A stretch of 16,647 bases of DNA from Oscillospiraceae bacterium (GCA_014796735.1 JAAVIG010000005.1:8937-25583), one strand, 5' to 3'; shown: positions 7,481 through 14,607, numbered from the stretch's first letter. Program-made: numbers and translations. Notes: generated by a model from the sequence alone, not told the origin.

Positions 7481-8257
7481 ATGGCGGAAAGAAAAAAGTT
7501 AGAACTTATCAGCAGCGTAGAAATTATGAACACACCCATGAAAAAACAGCGGTTCATAGTTGATGGGATGATTTATCCCGGATTGCACATTCTTTCGGGA
7601 GATCCAAAAATCGGTAAGTCGTGGATGATGCTGGATATGTGCTTGGCAGTTGCAAAAGGAGAAAGCTTTCTTGGTAGAAAAACGGAGCAGGGACAGGTTG
7701 TATATATGGCGTTGGAGGACACATTTGTCAGTTTGCAGTCAAGAATGTATGAGCTTACAGATGAGCCGAGTGAGAATCTGAGCTTTGCGCTGATTGTCAA
7801 TTCAATTGGCAGTGGGTTGGAAGAAGATTTGCAGGAGTGTAAAAATCAGTTTCCGAATTTGAAATTGGTTGTAATTGACACTCTGCAAAAAATCAGAAAT
7901 ACCATTGACACAAAGTATGGTGCAGATTACAGAGAACTATCCGCGCTAAAAAGTCTTGCTGACAGCATTGGAATTGCTATCGTTCTTGTACACCACAATC
8001 GCAAAGCCCACGACTCCAATCCCAATAATTTAATTTCGGGAACAAACGGTATAGCAGGTTGTGCAGACGGATTACTGGTGTTTACGAGAAACAGTGAGAA
8101 CGCCAAGCTCCATATCAGCGGCAGAGGTGCTCCGTCACTGGAATTGAATTTGAAAAGAGAAAAAGCAAAGTGGATACTGCTTGATGATACACCCGATACC
8201 AAACCGGATATTTTCTCTTTCATGATTCACGATTTTATGTTAGAAAAAAATCTGTGA
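7481..8257 (+). CDS. RepA-like hexameric replicative ATPase, N-terminal part
   Basis: A 258-residue RecA-fold ATPase of the AAA_25/RepA type found on plasmids and integrative elements, where it helps to open or unwind DNA at the element's origin. Walker A is GDPKIGKS at residues 40-47, Walker B is LVVID at ~129-133, and HHNRK (171-175) and the SGTNGIAGCADG segment (186-197) are typical of the family. The start ATG has a strong AGGAGG at optimal spacing. Relatives are usually longer, and the missing C-terminal domain is encoded in the next ORF in the -1 frame. The stop overlaps a GTG in a GTGA junction, and an A-rich slippery site (A AAA AAT at 8245-8251) lies just before it. Either frameshifting or coupled translation could supply the rest. 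Confidence 0.85.
   Translation: MAERKKLELISSVEIMNTPMKKQRFIVDGMIYPGLHILSGDPKIGKSWMMLDMCLAVAKGESFLGRKTEQGQVVYMALEDTFVSLQSRMYELTDEPSENLSFALIVNSIGSGLEEDLQECKNQFPNLKLVVIDTLQKIRNTIDTKYGADYRELSALKSLADSIGIAIVLVHHNRKAHDSNPNNLISGTNGIAGCADGLLVFTRNSENAKLHISGRGAPSLELNLKREKAKWILLDDTPDTKPDIFSFMIHDFMLEKNL
8245..8251 (+). promoter_or_regulatory. Candidate -1 frameshift site
   Basis: The heptamer A AAA AAT is in the correct zero-frame phase for a -1 slip. A slip here gives ...DFMLEKKSVNGTASEI..., which continues smoothly into the following ORF. Seven consecutive A bases also make an indel or sequencing error possible. Confidence 0.4.
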
Positions 8258-8691
8258 ATGGAACCGCCTCGGAAATATGTTCAATGCTGAAAGAAAAATT
8301 TCAGGAGCAGGAATTCAATTGCAACTGGCTCTATCGTGATTTGCTTCAGCACGATGATGAAATCCGTTCTTTCGGTATTGATTACGGTAAAACAAAAAGC
8401 AATGGAGTACGCAGTATTTATATTACTTACAATGCTGACAGGGACAGCAGTGGCGGTAAAATTTTATATACGGAAAATGCTGTCCCTGTTGTCCCTAACA
8501 ATTCCGCAAATGCTGATGAAAGCTTGCCCAACATTGATTGTAACAAATTATCAAGTGACAAAAATGCCGTCCCTGCTGTCCCTATTAAAGTTGCAGACGG
8601 AAATGCCCTCATAACTATGGCAGCAGAAATGATGAGAAGAAATCTGACAAGGCAGGGTATTTTTGTTCCTGCCTTTAATTCCAAACTGTGA
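8254..8691 (+). CDS. C-terminal part of the RepA-like ATPase, in the -1 frame
   Basis: This 145-codon frame starts with GTG overlapping the ATPase stop. NGTASEICSMLKEKF and NWLYRDLLQHDDEIRSFGI look like the winged-helix C-terminal domain that RepA-like proteins of clostridial elements carry after the ATPase core. A linker then holds two NAVP(V/A)VP motifs, followed by a helical tail ending at residue 145. With a -1 slip at 8245-8251 the joined product would be about 403 residues, a normal length for the family. If it is made separately, the GTGA overlap would couple it to the ATPase. No independent ribosome site of good quality is visible before the GTG, which favours either fusion or coupling. 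Confidence 0.65.
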   Translation: MNGTASEICSMLKEKFQEQEFNCNWLYRDLLQHDDEIRSFGIDYGKTKSNGVRSIYITYNADRDSSGGKILYTENAVPVVPNNSANADESLPNIDCNKLSSDKNAVPAVPIKVADGNALITMAAEMMRRNLTRQGIFVPAFNSKL

Positions 8692-8794
8692 GCCAATTTG
8701 TGCGAGATTTGCAGCGCAAATAGGGTAACTACTCGCTCAGCAAATTCAAAGCAAAATTTGAGCCGTTTCTGCGCAAGTTTGAGAAGGGCAGGTC
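8692..8794. other. Structured non-coding stretch with inverted repeats
   Basis: No ORF of note is present. ATTTGC-agc-GCAAAT (8707-8721) is a perfect hairpin, bracketed by GCGAG (8702-8706) and CTCGC (8733-8737). Next come CTCA..AAATT and AATTTGAG arms, and then a further CAAGTTTGAG copy. AATTTG-like words recur along the stretch. Being just after a RepA-like gene, it could be an origin of replication or transfer for the element; that is inference. Confidence 0.35.
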
Positions 8795-8952
8795 ATGAAG
8801 CAAATTATGGGAAATAATTGTGGGTATTTCAACGCAGGACAGGACAGATACAGGGGTATGATTTCGATGCAGGTTAAAGCGACGGTGTCGCGGTCACAGC
8901 GGACGGCAAAGCCGACCGCATTGTAAAGCCATTTACGGGAGGTGTTATTTAA
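8795..8952 (+). pseudogene. Small element ORF with an apparent frameshift
   Basis: The ATG at 8795 follows GAAGGGCAGG and encodes MKQIMGNNCGYFNAGQDR and onward, but its own frame ends at 8926 in an Arg/Ser-rich, unlikely tail. Another frame after about base 8879 reads SDGVAVTADGKADRIV, then KPFTGGVI and a stop at 8950-8952, which looks much more like protein. Joining the two at GTTAAAGC (one base missing) would give about 52 residues. The stop overlaps the next ATG as TAATG, which supports the second frame as the true end. No family is recognised. The mispaired hairpins at 8879-8919 fall within this coding stretch. Confidence 0.4.
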
Positions 8953-8971
8953 TGTCAAAAAATGCAAAAGT

Positions 8972-9073
8972 ATGAAACATAGGTGTCGCATTGAAAGAAA
9001 AAATCAAACAAATGCGATAACAGAGGGATATGCGGTAGCACCAAAAGGTCATACCACAGGAAAGAGAGGTTAA
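8972..9073 (+). CDS. Tiny hypothetical protein ahead of the RHH gene
   Basis: A 33-codon frame starting MKHRCRIERKNQTN and ending EGYAVAPKGHTTGKRG. Its stop lies one base before the ATG of the ribbon-helix-helix gene. Its ATG overlaps the stop of a 7-codon ORF at 8952-8975 (MSKNAKV) that itself has a good GGGAGG and overlaps the preceding stop. Two readings are possible: a chain of coupled miniature ORFs, or a single ~40-codon gene from 8952 with a one-base indel. The regular composition and neat packing argue for real coding, but no family is recognised. Confidence 0.4.
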   Translation: MKHRCRIERKNQTNAITEGYAVAPKGHTTGKRG

Positions 9074-9074
9074 A

Positions 9075-9563
9075 ATGTCAAAGAAAATAGGCATTTGCTT
9101 AGATGATGAAACATTTGAGATATGTGAAAAGTATGCGGCGGAGAATTCAAGGTCACGTTCTGAATTTATCGCAGCCGCAATTCAAAAATACGTTTCAGAT
9201 TTGGAACTTGGCAGACAGAAAAATATTATTGCAAAGGAACTTGCCGCTGAGATTATTAAGGGCAGTGAGGCAGGCGTTACGAAAATTTCAAAGGGACTGT
9301 TTCGCTACGCCGTTGAAGTTGAAATAATCATCATGATACTGTCGGAACTGGCGGATATTCCTCCCAATATCATGGAGGAATATCGAAAAGAAGCAATCAG
9401 AAATGTCCGCAGAACTCGTGGTAAAATCAATCTTGAAGATCTGATTTCGAGAAATAATAGAGAGTTTGCGGAACGAAAAATATCAGTTAAAGGCACCGAT
9501 AAGAATACCTATGTCAGCGAATACACGATAGATGATTATGATTTTATGGAGGATAATATATGA
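9075..9563 (+). CDS. Ribbon-helix-helix (CopG/Arc-like) DNA-binding protein
   Basis: A 162-residue protein. Residues 3-45 have the ribbon-helix-helix layout: the beta strand KKIGICLDD, helix 1 ETFEICEKYAAEN, the turn and SRSEFIAAAIQKYV as helix 2. The remaining ~115 residues are mostly helical and charged and probably serve oligomerisation or partner contact. Such proteins control copy number, transfer or excision genes on mobile elements by binding operators as dimers. GAGAGG precedes the ATG. The stop overlaps the next start in an ATGA junction, so the two are translationally coupled. It belongs to the accessory operon of the recombinase element; the target site is unknown, though the inverted repeats in the recombinase leader at 9839-9886 are a candidate. 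Confidence 0.75.
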   Translation: MSKKIGICLDDETFEICEKYAAENSRSRSEFIAAAIQKYVSDLELGRQKNIIAKELAAEIIKGSEAGVTKISKGLFRYAVEVEIIIMILSELADIPPNIMEEYRKEAIRNVRRTRGKINLEDLISRNNREFAERKISVKGTDKNTYVSEYTIDDYDFMEDNI

Positions 9564-9811
9564 CCCAATTCAACAGAATGAAGATATTTTTCAAGTCCTG
9601 CTTGCTGTTTTTCAGCAGACGAGGCGAGGCAAAAATTGAAAATTTTACAACCGTGAAAGACGGATTCTCGGTGATAGATAACGTGCTGTACTACATTAGC
9701 GGCAAGACAAAAATCAAGATCAAGGAGCATTTCGCAGAAACAAAAGTGACCGCCCTTGACCTTGTGGAAAGCGCGATCAAATACGAGAAACGCACCGGAA
9801 TGGTAGGATAA
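9560..9811 (+). CDS. Small conserved-looking element protein, possibly TnpW-like
   Basis: An 83-residue protein coupled by ATGA to the ribbon-helix-helix gene and placed just before the recombinase promoter. The N-terminus (MTQFNRMKIFFKSCLLFF) is moderately hydrophobic and basic; the rest is soluble. The C-terminal part, YYISGKTKIKIKEHFAET followed by a helix ALDLVESAIKYE, recalls the short TnpW-type proteins encoded beside Tn4451-family recombinases (a strand, HF.E, then a helix). That resemblance is from memory of the family pattern and is weak. Function unknown; a role accessory to excision or its control would fit the position. Confidence 0.55.
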   Translation: MTQFNRMKIFFKSCLLFFSRRGEAKIENFTTVKDGFSVIDNVLYYISGKTKIKIKEHFAETKVTALDLVESAIKYEKRTGMVG

Positions 9812-9900
9812 TTTTTTATAAAAACGGTAGACATTACGCCCGCATTATGGTATAATGCAGTTGTAAGCAATGTGTTGTAATGCGGGTTGTTTCATAATAG
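9809..9900 (+). repeat. Recombinase leader repeat, copy A
   Basis: A 92-bp stretch directly upstream of the recombinase gene. It recurs at 12809-12900 in the same orientation; in the core (9828-9883 against 12829-12884) about 50 of 56 bases agree by eye. It includes the promoter and inverted repeats of the recombinase leader. Confidence 0.8.
9828..9856 (+). promoter_or_regulatory. Promoter of the serine recombinase
   Basis: TAGACA (9828-9833) and TATAAT (9851-9856) are separated by 17 bp. The -10 lies in the hairpin GCATTAT-ggt-ATAATGC, and CCCGCATTA (9839-9847) pairs perfectly with TAATGCGGG (9878-9886), so a repressor or the recombinase itself could bind here and control expression. Confidence 0.7.
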
Positions 9901-9913
9901 GAGGTAAAAAGAT

Positions 9914-11533
9914 ATGAAACAACAATATAACACAGCACTTTATTTAAGACTCAGCCGTGACGATGAACTGAAAGGCGAGAGCGGAAGTATAGGAACACAG
10001 CGTGATATACTTACGCAGTACTGCAAGGAACAGAAACTCAGAATTGTTGATGAATATGTGGACGATGGCTGGTCGGGAACAAACTTCGATAGACCGAGCT
10101 TTCAGCGTATGATTGACGATATTGAGGACGGAAAAATCAACTGCGTAATCACAAAAGACCTGTCAAGACTTGGAAGAAACTATATTCTCACGGGTCAATA
10201 CACCGACATATATTTCCCCTCAAAAGGCGTGAGGTATATCGCAGTCAGCGATGGTGTGGACAGTGAAAAAGGTGAAAGTGAAATCGCACCGTTCCTCAAT
10301 ATCCTAAACGAAATGCACGCCCGTCAGACAAGCAAAAAGGTCAAGGCAGCCATGAAAACCCGATTTTTAGGCGGAGCGCATTATGGTGCGTATGCTCCTA
10401 TCGGCTATAAAAAACACCCCGAAATCAAGGGGAAAATCATTCCCGATGAGGATACAAGATGGATAATCGAAAAGATATTTGACCTTGCAGCACATGGAGT
10501 CGGAGCGGGCAGAATACGGCGTATACTTGATGATGAGCACATACCCACTCCGGCATGGCTGAACTACCAAAAGTATGGAACATTCGCCCATATTTTTGCG
10601 GGACAGCCCGAAAGCAAACAACACCAATGGACAACTTCAAATGTCAAAACGATTCTCTCTAACGAGGCGTACATAGGCAACAGCGTCCACAACAAGCAAA
10701 CTACCATATCCTTCAAAAACAAGAAGAAAGTTCGCAAATCGAAGGACGAGTGGTTCACTGTGGAGAACACTCACGAACCTATAATCTCATTGGAGCTTTG
10801 GGAGCAGGCGCAAGCGCATATCAACAGCCGAAAACGACCTGCAAAGAGTGGAGAAACACAAATTTTCGCAGGACTTCTGAAATGTGCGGACTGCGGCTGG
10901 GGACTTCGGTATATGCACAATAACGCAACGGCAACCCGAAAGGAAAAGAAGTGTTTTTTCTGCACGACCTACAGCGAGTATGGAAAGGACAAGTGCTCAC
11001 AGCACTACATTCGGTATGATGTGATATATGCTATAGTACTTGGCAGACTGCAATATTGGATCTCTCAGGCTCACGAAAAAGACGATAAAGAACTGCTTCA
11101 ACGCCTGCTGAAAAGCGGCGACAAGCAGCGGACAAAGGAAAACACAAGCGCAAAAAAGGAACTGACGAGAACCGAAAAACGCCTGCAAGAGCTTGATAAC
11201 TTGTTCGCCAAGATGTATGAGGATAGGGCGAGAGAAGCGATTACCGACCGCAATTTCACAATGCTCTCAACGAAGTACCAAGAAGAACAGGCACAGCTTG
11301 AGAGCAAGAAACAAGAACTCCAAGCCAAGCTCGACAAATCGGCACAGGACACCGATGGAGCGGAAAAATGGCTGTCATTGGTTCGCAAGTACACCGAACT
11401 TAAGGAGCTTAACGCACCTCTTCTGAATGAACTGATCGACAAAATAGTGGTTCATGAGGCAGTCAAGGACGAAAACGGCAACAGAACGCAGGAAATAGAG
11501 ATCTACTACCGCTTTGTCGGAAAGATTGATTAA
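9914..11533 (+). CDS. Large serine recombinase
   Basis: A 539-residue site-specific recombinase that would insert and excise the element by serine-mediated double-strand cleavage and strand exchange. The resolvase domain (~6-150) has the nucleophile S14 in YLRLSRDD and the KDLSRLGRNY motif (81-90). The recombinase domain (~175-300) is followed by a zinc ribbon with C324, C327, C347, C350 and C361, a long coiled coil (~405-475) and a C-terminal DUF4368-like end (EIEIYYRFVGKI). This is the layout of Tn4451/TndX-type transposases of clostridia. It appears intact. AGGAGG precedes the ATG. The stop lies ~22 bp before a truncated regulator gene, so one element end is probably in that gap. Confidence 0.95.
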   Translation: MKQQYNTALYLRLSRDDELKGESGSIGTQRDILTQYCKEQKLRIVDEYVDDGWSGTNFDRPSFQRMIDDIEDGKINCVITKDLSRLGRNYILTGQYTDIYFPSKGVRYIAVSDGVDSEKGESEIAPFLNILNEMHARQTSKKVKAAMKTRFLGGAHYGAYAPIGYKKHPEIKGKIIPDEDTRWIIEKIFDLAAHGVGAGRIRRILDDEHIPTPAWLNYQKYGTFAHIFAGQPESKQHQWTTSNVKTILSNEAYIGNSVHNKQTTISFKNKKKVRKSKDEWFTVENTHEPIISLELWEQAQAHINSRKRPAKSGETQIFAGLLKCADCGWGLRYMHNNATATRKEKKCFFCTTYSEYGKDKCSQHYIRYDVIYAIVLGRLQYWISQAHEKDDKELLQRLLKSGDKQRTKENTSAKKELTRTEKRLQELDNLFAKMYEDRAREAITDRNFTMLSTKYQEEQAQLESKKQELQAKLDKSAQDTDGAEKWLSLVRKYTELKELNAPLLNELIDKIVVHEAVKDENGNRTQEIEIYYRFVGKID

Positions 11534-11558
11534 AGAACTTTGATGGTATCCTTAAGTG
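11534..11558. mobile_element. Probable right end of the recombinase element
   Basis: After the recombinase stop come about 22 bases unrelated to any gene, then the coding sequence of an XRE regulator begins in the middle of its conserved SKWETGG motif, directly after an in-frame TAA. Recombinase genes of this class often lie next to an element end. The matching left end was not identified; it should lie somewhere in 6978-7480. Confidence 0.45.
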
Positions 11559-12614
11559 TGGGAAACCGGCGGCAGTTATCCCGATATGGAGATGATACCT
11601 GCCATTGCTAACTATTTTGGCATTACAATTGATGAACTGTTTGGATATAAGCCTGATCGAGATATAAAAATTGACGCTATTATCGAAAAGGTCAATTCTT
11701 ATCATATCGGCGGCCGTGGAGACGATAAGTGGGTGGACGAATGCCTTGCGATAATTCGTGAGGGTCTTATTGAATTTCCCCGGAATGAACGGTTACTGAT
11801 TACGCTTGCAGAAACTTTGAGAGAGGCAGGTTGGCGCAGGCACAAGGAATGGGTCTATTATAACGATGAGGGCTTTATGCAGCGCAATTACGATGTGCAT
11901 AGAAAAAATGAATATTGGAGCGAGTCGATAAAAATATGCGAACAGCTTGTAGTCACCGCAAACGACAACACCATTGTCACACGTGCAATATATACGCTTG
12001 TAATGCTTTACAGAAATCTCGGCGAGAATGACAAGGCTATTACCTATGCCGAACGCATGCCTAAAATTGAGCATTGCCGTGAAATAATGCTTTCATGGGC
12101 GGCTGACGGCAAGCAGGAAGCCTTATACAGCGGCGATTTACTTCTTAAAATGGCACGTCATTTTTCACAGCAGCTCGTATGCGGACTGACAAACAATGTT
12201 CATCATTTTGAGAGTGATATGCCTATTGAAAAAATAAAGGGTGTGATCTCGATGTTTGACCTTTTGTGTGACGACGGAAATTACGGAGAGTACAACGGCG
12301 ACCTGATCGAGCTTAATCTGTATCTTTCAAGGTTGCAATGGGAACGAGGTTATCACGATGAAGCATTTGAGTCGCTTGATAAAGCGTTGGAACACGCTCG
12401 TGCGCTTGAAAATCTGCTTGACGGTGAGGAACATTATTTTACTGCTCCACTTGTAAAGTTTGTGAAATGTAAGTCCGGTGAGAGCGAACGGATAGCGGAG
12501 GGTCTGCCGCAAGATTGGCCTATGTGGATGAATCCTGATTACAGTCAGGTTGAAAAGGAAATAAAGGCCGATCCGAGATGGGAGATGTGGGTCAAGAAAT
12601 GCATGGAAAAGTAG
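11556..12614 (+). pseudogene. XRE-family regulator lacking its HTH
   Basis: The frame opens at GTG-TGG and reads WETGGSYPDMEMIPAIANYF then GITIDELFGY, which is the standard stretch just after the recognition helix of clostridial XRE regulators. Normally about 35-40 residues of helix-turn-helix precede it, ending in a SKWETGG-like motif. Here the frame is preceded immediately by TAA. The rest (~315 residues) is a TPR-like helical domain (ICEQLVVTANDN, AIYTLVMLYRNLGENDKAI, RGYHDEAFESLDKALEHA) ending PRWEMWVKKCMEK, and is intact. No ribosome site suits the GTG. Without the HTH the protein cannot bind DNA in the normal way. The missing part was not found elsewhere in the window, so the gene was cut by the element or joined to it by rearrangement. 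Confidence 0.8.
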
Positions 12615-12644
12615 TAAAGGGACAGACTGCTTCATAAAATTGAG

Positions 12645-12694
12645 GCAGAGCCAAATCTCTGCACGATTTCCGATTTTCGGCTAAGCTGAAAATC
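12645..12694. repeat. Two adjacent perfect or near-perfect hairpins
   Basis: GCAGAG-ccaaat-CTCTGC (12645-12662) and the 23-bp palindrome at 12672-12694 (outer arms GATTTTC and GAAAATC) lie just before a terminator. They resemble dispersed intergenic repeats; whether further copies exist cannot be judged from the window. Confidence 0.5.
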
Positions 12695-12703
12695 AGCGGC
12701 ACC

Positions 12704-12741
12704 AAAAAATAACCGCCCGTTTTTTAAGGCGGTTATTTTTT
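12704..12741. terminator. Bidirectional Rho-independent terminator
   Basis: AAAAAATAACCGCC (12704-12717) pairs exactly with GGCGGTTATTTTTT (12728-12741) around a 10-base loop. The A-tract and T-tract let it work on both strands. It isolates the truncated regulator from the histidine genes. Confidence 0.85.
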
Positions 12742-12808
12742 GTCTAAGTGCTATAAAAAGATTTTGGGTAAATGCCATAAAACACAAAAAGCGCACTGAA
12801 AAGCAGGC

Positions 12809-12900
12809 TAATTTTATTAAAAAAGCGGTAGACATTACGCACGCATTATGATATAATGTACCTGTAAGCAATGCGTTGTAATGCTTGTGTTTCATAACAG
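12809..12900 (+). repeat. Recombinase leader repeat, copy B (orphan)
   Basis: A second copy of the 92-bp leader at 9809-9900, in direct orientation, but no recombinase follows; hisB starts 119 bp downstream. It keeps the promoter and the GTAAGCAATG.GTTGTAATGC segment, while the longer CCCGCATTA/TAATGCGGG pairing is lost. Confidence 0.8.
12829..12857 (+). promoter_or_regulatory. Orphan recombinase-type promoter facing hisB
   Basis: TAGACA (12829-12834) and TATAAT (12852-12857) with 17-bp spacing. It is the only strong promoter seen between the terminator at 12704 and hisB, so it may now drive the histidine genes; that is inference. Confidence 0.6.
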
Positions 12901-13019
12901 AATGAGATCGGTATAAATCCGGCAATTCAACGATAATGCCACTCCCCGATCAAAAGGCGGTTTATCTGCTTTTTTATCGGATAACAGTATAAAATACAAT
13001 TTAAAGCGAGGAACAACAT

Positions 13020-13601
13020 ATGAGCAGAGAAGCGCGAATCATCAGAACCACCAAAGAAACCGATATTACGGTATCTTTGACCCTTGACGGAACGGGAAAA
13101 GCGGACATAAATACGGGTATCGGCTTTTTTGACCATATGCTTACCGCCTTGGCGGTTCACGGCGGCTTTGACCTTAACATAGCCTGCAAGGGCGATTTGA
13201 ACGTTGACGGACATCACAGCGTCGAGGACGTGGGCATTTGTCTCGGACAAGCCTTTGGGCTGGCTTTGGGAGAGCAGTCGGTGATGCGTTTCGGTTCCGC
13301 TTTTATCCCTATGGACGAGGCGTTGGGCTTTTGTGCGCTTGACATAAGCAAAAGACCTTTTCTTGTGTTTAACGCCGAGTTCGTCAATGAAAAGATAGGC
13401 GATTACGAAAGCTGTCTTACCGAGGAGTTTATGAGAGCATTTGCCTTTAACGCGGGAATTACTCTTCACCTCAGAGCGGAATGCGGCAAAAACGATCACC
13501 ATATAACCGAGGCTCTGTTTAAAGCTCTTGCTTATTCGTTAAAGCAGGCTGTGCGGCTTAACGGAAGCGGAGAGGTTTTGTCCTCAAAGGGGGTCATTTA
13601 G
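13020..13601 (+). CDS. hisB: Imidazoleglycerol-phosphate dehydratase
   Basis: HisB dehydrates imidazole glycerol phosphate to imidazole acetol phosphate in histidine synthesis, in the cytoplasm, using a di-manganese site in a 24-subunit assembly. The 193-residue length is that of the single-function bacterial enzyme. Metal-binding and family motifs are present: GFFDHML (~35-41), DGHHSVED (~63-70), a DHHITEALFKA segment (~158-168) and the C-terminal SSKG. GCGAGG precedes the ATG. The TAG stop overlaps by one base the GTG of the Nudix gene. hisG, hisD and hisC are not on its upstream side in the window: the element remains lie there, so hisB is either the first gene of this operon or has been cut off from it. 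Confidence 0.96.
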   Translation: MSREARIIRTTKETDITVSLTLDGTGKADINTGIGFFDHMLTALAVHGGFDLNIACKGDLNVDGHHSVEDVGICLGQAFGLALGEQSVMRFGSAFIPMDEALGFCALDISKRPFLVFNAEFVNEKIGDYESCLTEEFMRAFAFNAGITLHLRAECGKNDHHITEALFKALAYSLKQAVRLNGSGEVLSSKGVI

Positions 13602-14011
13602 TGCAGGGGTATAATTTGGTGGCGGTATTTAACAAAGAGCAAGACAAAATGCTGATGTGCAAAAGGCTGAAAAACCCTTATCTGGGGCTTTACAATATGG
13701 TGGGCGGAAAGATAGAAAAGGGCGAAAGTTCAGAAAACGCCGCTTACCGTGAGCTGTTTGAGGAAACGGGGATAACGAAGGAGCAGATAAAGCTTACTCA
13801 CCTTATGGATTTTACCTACTATCTGGACGACTGCTATGTTGAAGTTTTTGTAGGAGGATTAAACTGCGAAGTAACGGTGAGCGGAGATGAAAACATCTTG
13901 TTCTGGAGCGATTTTGAGCATAATTTCTTTGATATGAACGAGTACGCGGGAGAAGGCAATATCGGGCATATTATGGAGCATATTAAAATGTTTAAGGAAA
14001 AATTACTATGA
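13601..14011 (+). CDS. Nudix hydrolase inside the histidine operon
   Basis: A 136-residue protein with an exact Nudix box from G36 to I58 (G-x5-E-x7-R-E-L-F-E-E-T-G-I), preceded by LYNMVGG. Nudix enzymes split nucleoside diphosphates linked to another group, using magnesium held by the REUXEE glutamates. The substrate cannot be told from sequence; MutT-like 8-oxo-dGTP or other nucleotide cleaning is common for such short members. Position is the interest: it starts at GTG overlapping the hisB stop by one base (AAAGGGGG in front) and ends in an ATGA overlap with hisH, so it is co-translated with two histidine enzymes. That suggests a pathway-related substrate, for example a phosphoribosyl nucleotide, but this is inference. 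Confidence 0.85.
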   Translation: MQGYNLVAVFNKEQDKMLMCKRLKNPYLGLYNMVGGKIEKGESSENAAYRELFEETGITKEQIKLTHLMDFTYYLDDCYVEVFVGGLNCEVTVSGDENILFWSDFEHNFFDMNEYAGEGNIGHIMEHIKMFKEKLL

Positions 14012-14607
14012 TAGCTATAATAGATTACGGCGCGGGAAATTTATTCAGCGTGCAGAACGCTTTGAATTACTTTAAGCTTGAAAATAAGATTACCTCGGAC
14101 AAGGGGGAGATCGTTAACGCCGACAGGATTATTCTGCCGGGAGTGGGGGCGTTCGGCGACGCTATGGAGAAGCTGAACAAGTCGGGGCTGGTGGATACCG
14201 TAAAAGCCGAAGCGGCAAAAAAGCCTTTTTTGGGTATTTGCCTCGGTATGCAGCTTTTGTTTGAAAAAAGCTTTGAATTCGGCGAATTTGACGGGCTTGG
14301 GCTTATAAAGGGCAGTGTTAAGCTTATGAAGCCCGAGGGAAATCTGTCAGTTCCGCAAATGGGCTGGAACGCGTTGGAGTATAACAAGGCTTGTCCTCTT
14401 TTAAAGGGTATTCAGGAGGGAAAATATGTATACTTTGTTCACTCCTATGCCGCCGACTGTGATAAAGAAGATGTTTACGCTTATGCGGATTACGGCGGAA
14501 AAGTGCCCGCTTTAGTGGGAAACGGCACCGTTTACGGCGCGCAGTTTCACCCGGAAAAAAGTGGGGATATAGGTCTGAGTATTTTAAGAAATTTTGCCGA
14601 ATTATAA
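14008..14607 (+). CDS. hisH: Imidazole glycerol phosphate synthase, glutaminase subunit
   Basis: HisH hydrolyses glutamine and channels the ammonia to HisF, which makes imidazole glycerol phosphate and AICAR from PRFAR. The 199-residue protein has the class I amidotransferase triad: C78 in LGICLGMQLLF, H181 and E183 in QFHPEKSG. The N-terminal IAIIDYGAGNLFSV and ILPGVGAFGDAM segments are typical of HisH. It overlaps the Nudix gene (ATGA). Its partner hisF is not in the window; hisA follows after 1.6 kb. Length and all motifs appear intact. Confidence 0.96.
   Translation: MIAIIDYGAGNLFSVQNALNYFKLENKITSDKGEIVNADRIILPGVGAFGDAMEKLNKSGLVDTVKAEAAKKPFLGICLGMQLLFEKSFEFGEFDGLGLIKGSVKLMKPEGNLSVPQMGWNALEYNKACPLLKGIQEGKYVYFVHSYAADCDKEDVYAYADYGGKVPALVGNGTVYGAQFHPEKSGDIGLSILRNFAEL

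Noticed and set aside
8879..8919. Riboswitch-like double hairpin (GCGAC-ggt-GTCGC and GCGGaCGGC-aaa-GCCGaCCGC)
   Set aside because: The stems fall within what looks like coding sequence, and one has an A-A mismatch; no known aptamer core is seen.
12900..13019. T-box riboswitch or his attenuator before hisB
   Set aside because: No TGGNACCGCG-like T-box core and no peptide with a run of histidine codons is present.
12927..13502. A 191-codon ORF on the minus strand
   Set aside because: It lies antisense to hisB, which has all family motifs; its product has no recognisable domain.
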